A stretch of 64,000 nt of DNA from the NCBI GenBank assembly GCA_013289585.1, contig JABCZR010000002.1, positions 186,001 to 250,000 on the forward strand. The letters are read 5' to 3'. This stretch comes from Acidobacteriota bacterium (lineage in GTDB: Bacteria; Acidobacteriota; Terriglobia; Acidiferrales; UBA7541). Numbering within the stretch: position 1 is the first letter of the stretch; each line of letters opens with the position of its first letter. Below, piece after piece: positions 37,280 to 48,185 of this stretch. The notes beneath the pieces are model-generated. The model was not told the DNA's origin and did no database searches. It saw only the letters and a program-made list of their open reading frames with translations. Position numbers and translations under genes: made by a program.

Positions 37280-38137
37280 CTCAGCCTCAGTTCCTGTTGA
37301 AGTGGCAGACCAAGATTATCGCAGAGGGGGCGAGATAGCACCAATGAGGGCGTAAGTGGGAATGGGAGGAGGCGCGCTCCAAAATGGGAAACGAGTTCAA
37401 AGTAACACTTTAAGAATTTTGTGTTGCGAGGGACCCCTTACACCCGGCATTTTTGAGAAAGAGTGCGGAACCGACTGAATGCAAAAGAGATGTGAAACAC
37501 TCTTGGGCTCAAGAGCGACAAGAGAGAGAAAAGAGTGCGAGGTGCGGGCGGGAGCATGCGGCTCTGACCCTTCAAGGCGTGAGTGATTTGGGGTGGAATA
37601 CGCCCGGAGATTTCCCGGATGTGCGGCAAATAAATGAGTTCAGGCGCTGAGCTCTGGAAGTGTAGAAAGAAAAGGAGTTAGAGGGCGATTCCTTGGATTT
37701 GTGGCAAGTAAAGGAGTTAGCAGATTGTGGGGTGCGATTCACGCAAAAGTATAGCATGGAAGGTCGCCCAAGTCAAGAAGTACTTATGTGGTAAATAAGA
37801 CACAGTGTTGAGCAGGGGCTTCCGGCGGAGCGCCGGTTTCGGGGCTTCGCAGGTGAGACGGGAATTCAGGGTGGACGAAGCCAGGATAGGGAGGACGGCC
37901 GTGGCGGGCTGGGGGAACCCTATTCACGGAGTATTCATAACCTATTCCATTGCGTGTGGGCGGCTTTCGGGGTAAGTTCTACGGCCAGTGAAGTCCGGTC
38001 TGGCGCGCCCCGGCGCCGAGAAAACGCTTCGGTTCATTCGACCGGATGAAAGAAATCGGGAAGGAGCCGGTACTTGTGCGGTGCTGCACGAGCAGCTGTG
38101 CACGCTTCCTTACACCATCTCGGAAGGAGTCAACGAC
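37280..38137. other. Long intergenic region upstream of alaS, with tandem repeats
   Basis: These 858 bases separate the divergent alaS and the secreted HELxE protein gene. I see no supported gene. It contains a degenerate tandem array (37602-37720, listed separately) and an A/G-rich stretch (37450-37560). Base composition is less GC-rich than the coding regions. Confidence 0.55.
37602..37720. repeat. Three degenerate ~40-bp tandem repeats
   Basis: Three units of about 39-40 bases end at 37640, 37680 and 37719 in GAGTT(A). Units 1 and 3 align well: both have GGAT, then TG-GGCAA, TAAA and GAGTT in the same order, 78 bases apart. Unit 2 keeps TGTAG-AAG-AAAGGAGTTAG. The units are imperfect and have no unique spacers, so this is not a CRISPR array. 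Confidence 0.55.
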
Positions 38138-39187
38138 ATGCAAGCATTTCGAAATCTCGGGCGGGCGATCGGAATCTCGACGCTGGCAGGGGCTGCGCTT
38201 TTCCTGACGGCGGTTACCGCGCACGCGCAGTCCAAAGATCCGGACGAAAAGCAAATCACCGTCAAGCCGACAGATGTCGACCATCAGGCCGCCAAACAGG
38301 CCACGGTTGTGTATCGCAAGGCCTGGACGGGGAGCAGACCAAAGGAAGTAGGGGAATCGAAGCTGACTTTCCATGCGGGAGCAGTACCGCATAGCCAATC
38401 CTCGTCGCACAGCGACGGGGACAACCCGCCGCGCTACCCTGGCGACCTCAATTATCACGGAGGAGCGGTCGTTGAATTTGCGAAGTCGCATGCGATCTAT
38501 ATGCTGCCGAACGGGACGTGCCCGATTGCGGTGTGCTGGGGAAATCCAGAAGGGTTCCTGCGCGACTTGGGCAAGAGCGAGTTCATTCATGTGACCGACC
38601 AGTACGTTGACCGCGAGTCTGATAATCGCTACACGGTTGGGCAGAGAGCGTTTGTTCCCTACACGCCGCCGGCGGTGCCTTTTACCGACAATGACATGCT
38701 TGCGGTGATTCACGCGGTGGCGTCGGTGACCGGGGAGACCGGTTACGGCCACATCTATCACGTGTTTCTCCCGCCGGGGCAGGATGAGTGCTTCGACTCC
38801 ACCTTTACGGTTTGTGCTTCGAACGTGTTCTGCGCGTACCACAGCAGCGCGGACTTCACGGACATTGGGCACATTCTCTACTCGGTCGAACCTTATGCGA
38901 ACGTGATCGGTTGCCAGGTGAGACCAGGCACTCCCAACGGAACGCTGGTGGATTCCACCAACGACACGGTGTCGCACGAATTGATCGAGACGATCACCGA
39001 TCCGGATGGAACAGGCTGGTGGAACAGTACCGGGCTGGGAATGTTTGGGCAGGAGATTGCGGATGAATGCATATTTCTAGTTCCTCCTTTTTATTCCGAC
39101 CCGGCCATCATCAAGGTGAGAGGAAATTTGTACGCCTTGCAGCCGGAATATAACAACCGACAACATGCCTGCACGGCTGACAACTAG
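38138..39187 (+). CDS. Secreted protein with HELxE-type metal motif
   Basis: The 349-aa product starts at ATG 38138, which has GGAAGGAG nine bases upstream. A signal peptide (ISTLAGAALFLTAVTAHAQS) is clear. The mature part has NYHGGAVVEFAKSHAIYMLP, DNDMLAVIHAVASV, then CFDSTFTVCASNVFCAYHSS and, near the end, TNDTVSHELIETITDPDGTG and GQEIADEC. The order HGG, CAYH, SHELxExxTDP-x-W, EIADxC recalls the plant EXORDIUM / phosphate-induced protein family and related bacterial secreted proteins. HELxE could bind a metal, but a peptidase activity is not shown. A strong terminator follows the stop. Confidence 0.65.
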   Translation: MQAFRNLGRAIGISTLAGAALFLTAVTAHAQSKDPDEKQITVKPTDVDHQAAKQATVVYRKAWTGSRPKEVGESKLTFHAGAVPHSQSSSHSDGDNPPRYPGDLNYHGGAVVEFAKSHAIYMLPNGTCPIAVCWGNPEGFLRDLGKSEFIHVTDQYVDRESDNRYTVGQRAFVPYTPPAVPFTDNDMLAVIHAVASVTGETGYGHIYHVFLPPGQDECFDSTFTVCASNVFCAYHSSADFTDIGHILYSVEPYANVIGCQVRPGTPNGTLVDSTNDTVSHELIETITDPDGTGWWNSTGLGMFGQEIADECIFLVPPFYSDPAIIKVRGNLYALQPEYNNRQHACTADN

Positions 39188-39205
39188 CTGAAGGGTGTTT
39201 CGCAA

Positions 39206-39238
39206 GGGAGGGCGAGCGATTGCCCTCCCCTTTTTTTT
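39206..39238 (+). terminator. Rho-independent terminator after the HELxE protein gene
   Basis: GGGAGGGC at 39206-39213 pairs perfectly with GCCCTCCC at 39222-39229 and is followed by eight T residues (39231-39238). It sits 19 bp after the stop codon of the plus-strand gene. Confidence 0.92.
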
Positions 39239-39331
39239 GCTTATTGCACATTCGTTGTCTGGCTTTTTGAACAGCTGCATGTACTCTGCGAAATGACAGC
39301 GGAACGGCGAGACTCCCCTTAGCTTGAAGTC

Positions 39332-39841
39332 CTACTCCGGCTCGACCTCGGGAAGTTCCTCTCGCGTTATCTTCTTTAACTCCCGCCGGACCACGTCGGA
39401 GGAAAAACCGGCGCGCAGCAGGCTGCCGTAAATGGAAGCCATTTTCTTTTCGTCGATTTCGCCGCGGTAGGAGCGGAGCTTGCGTTCGATGCGCGCGCGC
39501 ACCATGCCGGACTCGTCGGTGGTCTGCGCGGTTTCCTCCAATGCGGCCGCAATGTGGCGGTCGGGAATGCCGCGGGCGCGCAGGTCGCGGGCAACGCGGA
39601 ATTTTCCTTGCTTGCGCGATTCGGTGCGCTGGCGGGCGAACTGCTTTGCGAAGCGGGCATCGTCGATCAAACCATTTTCTTTCAGGCGAGCCATGACAAC
39701 TTGAACGAGCAGCTTGTTATCGCTGCGGCGCTCCAACTTTTTCTTCATTTCATGGACGGAATGGGCGCGGCGCGTCAAGGCGCGCAGCGCTACATCGTAC
39801 ATCTCGGCTTCCGTCTCGAGTTGGCGTGGCTTTCCAAACAT
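39332..39841 (-). CDS. recX: Regulatory protein RecX
   Basis: The 169-aa protein has the three tandem three-helix units of RecX: YDVALRALTRRAHSVHEMKK KLERR-type opening, then LKENGLIDDARFAKQFARQR and RVARDLRARGIPDRHIAAAL, ending SLLRAGFSSDVVRRELKKI. RecX binds RecA filaments and inhibits RecA. recA is not in the window. ATG 39839-39841 is chosen, although its ribosome site is weak; the frame runs on upstream without family-like sequence. Confidence 0.88.
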   Translation of the reverse strand: MFGKPRQLETEAEMYDVALRALTRRAHSVHEMKKKLERRSDNKLLVQVVMARLKENGLIDDARFAKQFARQRTESRKQGKFRVARDLRARGIPDRHIAAALEETAQTTDESGMVRARIERKLRSYRGEIDEKKMASIYGSLLRAGFSSDVVRRELKKITREELPEVEPE

Positions 39842-39967
39842 GGTGGAAGCATAGAAGAGAAACCGACGAGTGGCTAGTCGCCAACCAAGAGGGTGACCGT
39901 CGTCTATAGGTGGGCAGACGGCCAAACGAAAGTTCATGCAGAGATGCTAAGAACTCGAAGGCTCAAT

Positions 39968-40603
39968 CTAGTGGACTCTCAAAGGCAAATCACCGCGCTC
40001 ACGCAGCCCCTCCTCGTCGAATTCCCGATCCTGCCAACGATACCGCACTCGGATGAATCCTGCCGAGCAGCAATCGCCGACGCGCCTTTCCTCGTCGGCA
40101 AAATCCAGAACCAATATGCCCCCGGCAATGGAAGCCCGCACAAGACCGCCATAGCCGCGCGAGCCGCTTTCAAGAAGGCCTAAGAGTTTGGGGCGATCAT
40201 GGCCCACTTTATAAATGTAGAGGAAATCCCAGTTGGAAGTGCCTCCAGTGCTGTAGTTCAAGTGCACGGCCGCTTCTTCTATTCCGTCTCCATCCAAATC
40301 GCCGCAGGTTACGGAATCGACGCTGACAAGAGGAGCGTGTTCGCGTTCATCTTCTCCCCGACTTGGCGAGTAAAAATAGTGTATGCCTCGCACGGCTCGA
40401 ATCTGTTTTTGTGGCAGGGGGCTAATCCATCGCGAGATCGAAGGAACCAAAGAATACTCACCCATTTCTTCATCCCAAGGAAAGGAGAAGTTCTTGAAGT
40501 CAATTCGACGGATCTCGATGTTCTTGGGGGTGTCGGCGGCCAATGCAGCCGCAAGACTCAGACTGAGGATCATGGCTCGGGCGAGAATTCTCATGTGCTT
40601 CAT
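39968..40603 (-). CDS. Hypothetical secreted protein
   Basis: The 211-aa product has a signal peptide (RILARAMILSLSLAAALAAD). The mature part contains GDLDGDGIEEAAVHLNYSTG, a calcium-binding FG-GAP/dockerin-like DxDxDG motif, followed by WDFLYIYKVGHDRPKLLGLL and a late GGILVLDFADEE strand. This resembles VCBS/FG-GAP-like secreted proteins that report a measured quantity, but no family is certain. The frame continues upstream into the pilT gene on the same strand, which I treat as a shadow. ATG 40601-40603 or 40592-40594 are both possible. Confidence 0.65.
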   Translation of the reverse strand: MKHMRILARAMILSLSLAAALAADTPKNIEIRRIDFKNFSFPWDEEMGEYSLVPSISRWISPLPQKQIRAVRGIHYFYSPSRGEDEREHAPLVSVDSVTCGDLDGDGIEEAAVHLNYSTGGTSNWDFLYIYKVGHDRPKLLGLLESGSRGYGGLVRASIAGGILVLDFADEERRVGDCCSAGFIRVRYRWQDREFDEEGLRERGDLPLRVH

Positions 40604-40713
40604 GTACAAAATGGAATAATAACGGAGTTCAGCTCTAAGTTGCACAGGGTAAATACCAAAGCGTCGCTGCAACGGTGAGATGCCGGGCGATTCCCCGGCT
40701 CTACGGATTCGAA

Positions 40714-41859
40714 CTATTTCCTGGCGAAGCGCTCGAAGTCGGCCATTTGGCGCTCCATCTCTTCGCGAGCGGAGTCGGCGGCGGAGCGGATACCCTGGAT
40801 GCGCAGCTTGAATTCGTCGGCGTTGGAGGCGCGGGCGAGAGCTTCGTCGAGGGTGATGAGCTGCTTGGTGTAGAGATCGAAGAGCGACTGATCGAAAGTC
40901 TGCATGCCGTACTGGCTGGTGCCGGCGGCGATGGCGTCGTGGATCAGGCGCGTTTTGTCGGCGTTGATGATGCAATCGCGGATGTAGCCGGTGGCGATCA
41001 TGATTTCGACGGCGGGGACGCGGCCTTTGTCATCGGCGCGGCGCACGAGGCGCTGCGAGACGACGGCTTTCAACGTGGCGGCCAGCTGCAAACGAATCTG
41101 CTTCTGCTCCGGCGGCGGGAAGACGGCGATAATACGTTGAATGGTTTCCGTCGCGTCGAGAGTGTGCAAGGTGGAAAGCACCAGGTGACCGGTTTCCGCG
41201 GCGAGCAGCGCGGTGGAAATGGTCTCGAGGTCGCGCATTTCGCCGACCAGAATCACGTCGGGGTCCTGACGGAGAGCAGCGCGCAGCGCGGTGGAAAAGT
41301 TCGCGGTGTCCACTTCCACTTCGCGCTGGTTGATGAAACTTTTCTTGTCGCGGTGCAGGAATTCGATGGGGTCTTCGATGGTGATGAGATGGTCGGCGCG
41401 ATTGGCGTTGATGCGGTCGATCATCGCGGCGAGCGTGGTGGACTTACCGGAACCGGTGGTTCCCGTGACCAGCACGAGCCCGCGTTGTTCCTCGCAGATT
41501 TTGGTGATGACCTGGGGAAGATTCAATTCTTCGGTGGTGCGAATTTTTGTGGGGATGACGCGCAAGACCATACCGACGTTGCCGCGCTGCTGAAAGACGT
41601 TGACGCGGAAGCGGCCGAGACCGGCGACGCCATACGCCATGTCCAACTCCGCCGTTTCCTTGAACTTTTGCTTTTGACGGTTGGTCATCATGCTGAAGGC
41701 CATGGAAAGCATTTCTTCGGGCGTGACGCGAGGGACGTCGGTAAGCGGGGCGAGCAAGCCGTCCACGCGCAAGTAAGGGTGATTGCCGACTTTCAGGTGC
41801 AAGTCGGAGGCTTTGTTTTCGACAGCGCGACGGAGCAGATCATCAATGCTTACGGCCAT
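40714..41859 (-). CDS. pilT: Type IV pilus retraction ATPase PilT
   Basis: The 381-aa protein has the PAS-like N-domain (DDLLRRAVENKASDLHLKVG) and the RecA-like core: Walker A VTGTTGSGKSTTLAAM, Asp box ITIEDPIEFLHRDKKS, Walker B DPDVILVGEMRDLETI and the His box GHLVLSTLHTLDATETI. These are PilT-specific. The C-terminus (FDQSLFDLYTKQLITLDEAL, FKLRIQGI) is complete. It powers pilus retraction in twitching motility. No other pilus gene is in the window. ATG 41857-41859 is chosen over an in-frame TTG at 41877. Confidence 0.95.
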   Translation of the reverse strand: MAVSIDDLLRRAVENKASDLHLKVGNHPYLRVDGLLAPLTDVPRVTPEEMLSMAFSMMTNRQKQKFKETAELDMAYGVAGLGRFRVNVFQQRGNVGMVLRVIPTKIRTTEELNLPQVITKICEEQRGLVLVTGTTGSGKSTTLAAMIDRINANRADHLITIEDPIEFLHRDKKSFINQREVEVDTANFSTALRAALRQDPDVILVGEMRDLETISTALLAAETGHLVLSTLHTLDATETIQRIIAVFPPPEQKQIRLQLAATLKAVVSQRLVRRADDKGRVPAVEIMIATGYIRDCIINADKTRLIHDAIAAGTSQYGMQTFDQSLFDLYTKQLITLDEALARASNADEFKLRIQGIRSAADSAREEMERQMADFERFARK

Positions 41860-41995
41860 ATCGTGTAAACCCCGCAAGAATGCAGCTAATACGCGACACT
41901 AGCACCGGGCCGGGGGACCGACAAGCCAGGCGAGCAGCGTGGTTGCGCGGTAGTTACCTGAGCTTCGGGACAGGTTTTCGAGGAATTTGCGGCGC

Positions 41996-42682
41996 TCAAG
42001 CCTTCTTGAGAAAAAGCGAATCGTAGAGCAGGCCGGCGAGAAAGCCTCCGGCGAGGGGACCAACCCAGTAGACGCCGTGATTGGCCCAGTGGGTGGAAGC
42101 GAGCGCCGGCCCGAAGGCTCGCGCGGGATTGAGCGCGGCGCCGGTGAAGGGGCCGGCTACGAGGATGCCAAGTGTGATGGTCAAGCCGATCCCAAAGCCG
42201 GCGATCGCGCGGAACGTGCCCCTTTCGTCTACGGCAGTGGCAAAGACCACTAACACCAGGAAAAACGTAGTGACCGCTTCGAGGGCCATACCGGCCCATC
42301 GGGGAAAATCGCGCGCGAGCTCCGGCACGCCGAGGGCGACGGCGCGCCAGGTCTCTTCGGGAATGATCGCCTTGAGCAAAAACGCGGCAGCGGTAGCGCC
42401 GGCGAGCTGGGCGGCCCAGTACAAAAAGGCGTCGATGGTGTTCACGCGCTTGGTGACCCAGAACCCGATGGTGACAGCGGGATTGAAATGTCCACCGGAG
42501 ATATGTCCCATGGCCGAAACCATGATGGCGATCGCCAGGCCGTGGGCCAGAGCGATTCCGAGGAGGCCGACTCCGCCCGTGGAGTGCAGATATTGATCGG
42601 CGCAGATCGCTCCGGCGCCAAAAAAAATCAGCGCAAAGGTGCCGATGAATTCAGCGATGAGTTTTTGCGAAGTGCTGTACAT
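41996..42682 (-). CDS. Aquaporin (MIP family, AqpZ-like)
   Basis: The 228-aa protein has six membrane helices and the two half-helix NPA motifs: HISGGHFNPAVTIGFWV and GAALNPARAFGPAL. The opening QKLIAEFIGTFALIFFGAGA is typical of bacterial MIP channels. The residue set around the filter (H-G-H-F-NPAVT and ALNPAR) suits a water channel, but glycerol passage cannot be excluded. GGGGAGAG lies six bases before ATG 42680-42682. Confidence 0.92.
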   Translation of the reverse strand: MYSTSQKLIAEFIGTFALIFFGAGAICADQYLHSTGGVGLLGIALAHGLAIAIMVSAMGHISGGHFNPAVTIGFWVTKRVNTIDAFLYWAAQLAGATAAAFLLKAIIPEETWRAVALGVPELARDFPRWAGMALEAVTTFFLVLVVFATAVDERGTFRAIAGFGIGLTITLGILVAGPFTGAALNPARAFGPALASTHWANHGVYWVGPLAGGFLAGLLYDSLFLKKA

Positions 42683-42802
42683 TCGAAACTCTCCCCGCAC
42701 GGAACAAAACTTGCGCCCGATTCGAACGGCTGCATTCTAGCCGGAATGCGGCGCAGAACGCTAGGCCTCTCACCAAATTCTAGCGCGCAAGTTGCCCCGC
42801 GA

Positions 42803-45217
<2,415 letters not shown>

Positions 45218-45383
45218 TCAAAAGGTTTCCGCTGCGCGAAATGATAGGGGGTGCGGTGAACTGAGTCAACGCTGCGGAAGGAGGTTGAGAGCTAGAAGTT
45301 AACAAAAATGGGGAGAAAGAACAGGAATTTATGCCGGGGACGAGGAGAGCACAGGTAGACGAGGAGGGAGGAACAAGAGAATC

Positions 45384-45776
45384 TCACCAAATCGTGGGAA
45401 CCAGTTTGGAGCGACGGATCTCACGGTCGGCAGTAACCAGCGATAGCCCCTCGACAAGTGCGGTGGCTCCGATGATGCGATCGGCGGGATCCTTGGGATA
45501 CGTTGCTGGAAATGACATGACACGCGCACAGGCACGGCTATTGATGGGCAGTACGACAAAGCGGGCTTCGATTTCCTGCAGGATGGACTCGAGGCTGAGA
45601 CCCAGAAGGATGCGGCCCTTACTCGCGAGCGTTGTTAACTCCAGGAGGCTGATATCGCAGACCGCCATGCCGTCCCCACTCCTGCGTGAAAGTCCAATTG
45701 CAGCTCTAGCCTTGGCCGACAACTTGTCGGGATCAGACGTCAGCCAAAGCACAACATGTGTGTCCAGCAAAATCAA
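45384..45776 (-). CDS. VapC-family PIN-domain toxin
   Basis: The 130-aa protein has the PIN-domain acidic residues in order: LLDTHVVLWLTSD (first Asp), DISLLELTTLASKG (Glu), then ATYPKDPADRIIGATALVEG and LVTADREIRRS. It is likely a ribonuclease toxin that cuts RNA when its antitoxin is lost. It overlaps the preceding Phd-type antitoxin gene by four bases (ATGA), so the pair is translated together. Confidence 0.92.
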   Translation of the reverse strand: MILLDTHVVLWLTSDPDKLSAKARAAIGLSRRSGDGMAVCDISLLELTTLASKGRILLGLSLESILQEIEARFVVLPINSRACARVMSFPATYPKDPADRIIGATALVEGLSLVTADREIRRSKLVPTIW

Positions 45777-46006
45777 TAGAGGTTACCCCACTCCTCCTCT
45801 GTAAGGGCAGGGGAAACTATGTCTCCTGTAATCGCGATCTTCCCGCGAAGAAAACCGAAGATATCATCGTTTTTTGACTCGACTGGCACGAGTTTGGCCA
45901 CTGGCTTGCCGTGTTTGGTGATCACGACAGTTATGCGCTTGGACTGAACTTCGTCCATAACTGCAAGACAATTTGTTTTGAACGCGCCCGCCGCCATTTT
46001 TTTCAT
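45773..46006 (-). CDS. Phd/YefM-type antitoxin
   Basis: The 77-aa protein starts MKKMAAGAFKTNCLAVMDEV with QSKRITVVITKHGKPVAKLV, the Phd/YefM DNA-binding fold. The C-terminal tail (GKIAITGDIVSPALTEEEW) would wrap the PIN toxin. It should repress its own promoter, where TATGGTCAT is repeated. AAGGAG lies seven to eight bases before the ATG. Confidence 0.92.
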   Translation of the reverse strand: MKKMAAGAFKTNCLAVMDEVQSKRITVVITKHGKPVAKLVPVESKNDDIFGFLRGKIAITGDIVSPALTEEEWGNLY

Positions 46007-46026
46007 TGGGGAAACTCCTTTATGGC

Positions 46027-46062
46027 TATGGTCATTATACTATGGTCATATCTGCTCGGCAA
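46027..46062 (-). promoter_or_regulatory. Promoter and operator of the Phd-VapC module
   Basis: On the minus strand TTGCCG (46062-46057), a 17-base spacer and TATAAT (46039-46034) form a strong promoter. TATGGTCAT (plus-strand reading) occurs at 46027-46035 and 46041-46049, two direct repeats flanking and overlapping the -10. This is the position expected for an antitoxin operator. Confidence 0.65.
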
Positions 46063-46103
46063 GGGCAAACGTCAAATCTGCGCGACGTGACCGAGTGTGT
46101 CGA

Positions 46104-46129
46104 TAGGGGCGCAGCACGCTGCGCCCCTA
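46104..46129. repeat. Near-palindrome TAGGGGCGCAGC/GCTGCGCCCCTA
   Basis: TAGGGGCGCAGC (46104-46115) and GCTGCGCCCCTA (46118-46129) form perfect 12-bp arms around a two-base centre. It lies between the ilvE stop and the antitoxin promoter. It has no T-run. It looks like an intergenic palindromic repeat rather than a simple terminator. Confidence 0.6.
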
Positions 46130-46154
46130 CAAAGGCAACCTCGACAATGCGCGC

Positions 46155-47102
46155 CTAGCGGGAGGCGGCGCCGACGGGCGCGTTTACGGGCGTGAGCCAG
46201 CTGTGGCGATCGGGTTTGCTGCCGCTGGTAATGGCAAAGAACTCTTCCTGGATCTTACGGGTAACGGGTCCAGCGACGCCTTTGCCGACCTGAATGTGAT
46301 CCACGGAGCGGATGGGAGTAACCTCGACGGCGGTTCCCACGAAGAACACTTCATCGACGATGTAGAGCATTTCGCGCGGGATGACGCTTTCCTTCACAGG
46401 AATGCGCAGATCTTCCGCGAGCTTCACGACGGCATCGCGGGTGATGCCGGGCAAAATGCTGGTGGCCAGCGGCGGTGTATAGAGAACGCCATCGTGGACG
46501 AGGAAGATGTTCATGCCTGACCCTTCGCTGACATGGCCGCCGGAATCCAGAGCAATGCCTTCGGCGTAGCCGTTGAAGGAGGCTTCCATCCGAATGAGTT
46601 GCGAGTTCATGTAGTTGGCCGCGGCTTTGGACATTGCGGGCAAAGTATTCGGCGCGATGCGCGTCCAGGAGCTCACGCCGACTTCCACACCTTTCGAGAG
46701 AGCTTCGGGGCCCAAATAGGCGCCCCAGGACCAGCAGGCCATATAAATGTCGATCGGGGAATTCAGGGGGTTGACGCCCACTTCGCCGTAGCCGCGGAGA
46801 ACGATGGGCTTGACGTAGCAGGAATTCAATTTGTTCGCGCGCACCACCTCGGTGGCGACGTTACAGAAATCGTCGACGGAGTAGGGAAGTTCCATGCGAT
46901 AAATGCGCGCGGAGTTGATAAGGCGCTGCATGTGCTCGCGTAGGCGGAAGATGGCCGGGCCCTGCTTGGTTTCGTAGCAGCGGATGCCTTCGAAGACCGC
47001 AGAGCCGTAGCTGACCACGTGGGAAAGGACGTGAAGCTTGGCGTCATCCCAGTTGATCCACTTTCCGTTGTGCCAGATTTTCTCGGTCGCCTGGATCGGC
47101 AT
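46155..47102 (-). CDS. ilvE: Branched-chain amino acid aminotransferase
   Basis: The 315-aa protein is a fold-IV PLP aminotransferase: KIWHNGKWINWDDAKLHVLS, SYGSAVFEGIRCYET, the PLP lysine in SCYVKPIVLRGYGEVG (by family position), ALDSGGHVSEGSGMNIFLVH and SILPGITRDAVVKLAEDL, with VFFVGTAVEVTPIRSVD near the end. It transfers the amino group between branched-chain amino acids and 2-oxoglutarate. AGGGAG lies five bases before the ATG. No other ilv/leu gene is in the window. Confidence 0.94.
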   Translation of the reverse strand: MPIQATEKIWHNGKWINWDDAKLHVLSHVVSYGSAVFEGIRCYETKQGPAIFRLREHMQRLINSARIYRMELPYSVDDFCNVATEVVRANKLNSCYVKPIVLRGYGEVGVNPLNSPIDIYMACWSWGAYLGPEALSKGVEVGVSSWTRIAPNTLPAMSKAAANYMNSQLIRMEASFNGYAEGIALDSGGHVSEGSGMNIFLVHDGVLYTPPLATSILPGITRDAVVKLAEDLRIPVKESVIPREMLYIVDEVFFVGTAVEVTPIRSVDHIQVGKGVAGPVTRKIQEEFFAITSGSKPDRHSWLTPVNAPVGAASR

Positions 47103-47237
47103 AGATGCTCCCTATTCGTTGGTGCCACTCGCGGTGGTGCCGCCCGAAATTGCAGAATACGGTACGCGGGAGAGAGCGTCAATGCGCGAAACGGGATGGA
47201 CACTGAGGGCTCGGAACCAAATTGGCGCGTACCGCAA

Positions 47238-48185
47238 TTATTTTGGCGAGGAATCGGATGTCTTTTCGCCGGTCGCGGGCTTGCGGGAAGAACTGGCAGC
47301 GCCGCTGGCAGGTGCTGACATTGCCGAAGTCATCGTTAGGAATGCCGACCTGGCCTCGAGAAGTATGCGATCCGTCCTGTTCTCGACGATACCCAAAAGC
47401 AAAAACGGAATGGCAGTGGCTGCGACCAGCAGCTTTGCCCGACGGGGCGTCCTGGCTTCCGGCTCCCAACGAAAGAGCTGGGCGGAAAGGAAAAAAGTGA
47501 GGCAAGCCCAGGCGGCCAGGGAAAGGATCTCCGCATAACGGCTCCAGGCCGTGGCGGAGTTCGCGATGGTCTGCTGAAGACCGTTAACCAGGTAGGTGGA
47601 CGGAAGAAACAGACCAATCCGCTGTACAGTGCGCGGCAAAAAGGCCAGGGGAAAGGTGGCGCCGGAGAGAAAGATCAGAGGCAGCCATAGAAGTTGGTTG
47701 AGCACCTGAGTTTCTTGCATGGTGTTGGTCACGCTGGCCACGACCAATCCGAGCGAACCAAAAGAGATGATGCCGACAGAGACGAGCAAGAAAAGAGAAA
47801 GGGGATTGCCAATACTCGGAACGTGAAAAACGACACGGGCGAGGAACAATTCAACCAACACTGTGGGAAGGGTCAGCACGAAATTGGCGACGATGCTCGA
47901 GGCCAGCAAGTCGCTGGCAGTCACGGGCGCTACATGAAAGCGCCGCAGGATTCCTTGTTCCCGGAACATAACGAGAGCCGCGCTGAGTCCCCAGAAACTG
48001 CCCATCACGTTAAACGCGAGCACGGGACCGAGATAAAACCCCACCATTTGCGGAACGCCCTTGGCAAATACGCCCAACCATATGAAGAAAAAAGCAAAGG
48101 GCATGACCAGGATAAAGAAGAAGAACATTTTATTGCGCATGGCCAGGTGAATGCGCATGCGCGTGAGTGCAACAAAGTTTTTCAA
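47238..48185 (-). CDS. ABC-2 type transporter permease
   Basis: The 315-aa protein has six membrane helices in ABC-2 layout: a first helix KMFFFFILVMPFAFFFIWLG, a central set (GFYLGPVLAFNVMGSFWGLS, SSIVANFVLTLPTVLVELFL, LVSVGIISFGSLGLVVA), the LNQLLWLPLIFLSGATFPL motif typical of the family and a last helix before the C-terminal tail. The start is a TTG at 48183-48185 that overlaps the ATPase stop, with AAGGAGG eight bases upstream, which makes this unusual codon credible. It works with the ATPase encoded upstream; the substrate is unknown. Confidence 0.88.
   Translation of the reverse strand: MKNFVALTRMRIHLAMRNKMFFFFILVMPFAFFFIWLGVFAKGVPQMVGFYLGPVLAFNVMGSFWGLSAALVMFREQGILRRFHVAPVTASDLLASSIVANFVLTLPTVLVELFLARVVFHVPSIGNPLSLFLLVSVGIISFGSLGLVVASVTNTMQETQVLNQLLWLPLIFLSGATFPLAFLPRTVQRIGLFLPSTYLVNGLQQTIANSATAWSRYAEILSLAAWACLTFFLSAQLFRWEPEARTPRRAKLLVAATAIPFLLLGIVENRTDRILLEARSAFLTMTSAMSAPASGAASSSRKPATGEKTSDSSPK

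Noticed and set aside
37602-37720. CRISPR array
   Set aside because: Only three imperfect units follow each other with no unique spacers, and no cas gene is in the window despite the CARF domain at 2.1-4.3 kb.
37572-37757. Minus-strand 61-aa open frame over the tandem repeats (NSFTCHKSKESPSNSF)
   Set aside because: Its internal similarity only reflects the DNA repeats; there is no ribosome site or clear fold.
40682-40699. Terminator GCCGGG/CCCGGC after pilT
   Set aside because: The hairpin is perfect but no T-run follows on the minus strand, so it is not called as a terminator.
40675-41868. 397-aa plus-strand open frame
   Set aside because: Antisense shadow of pilT with no recognisable domain.
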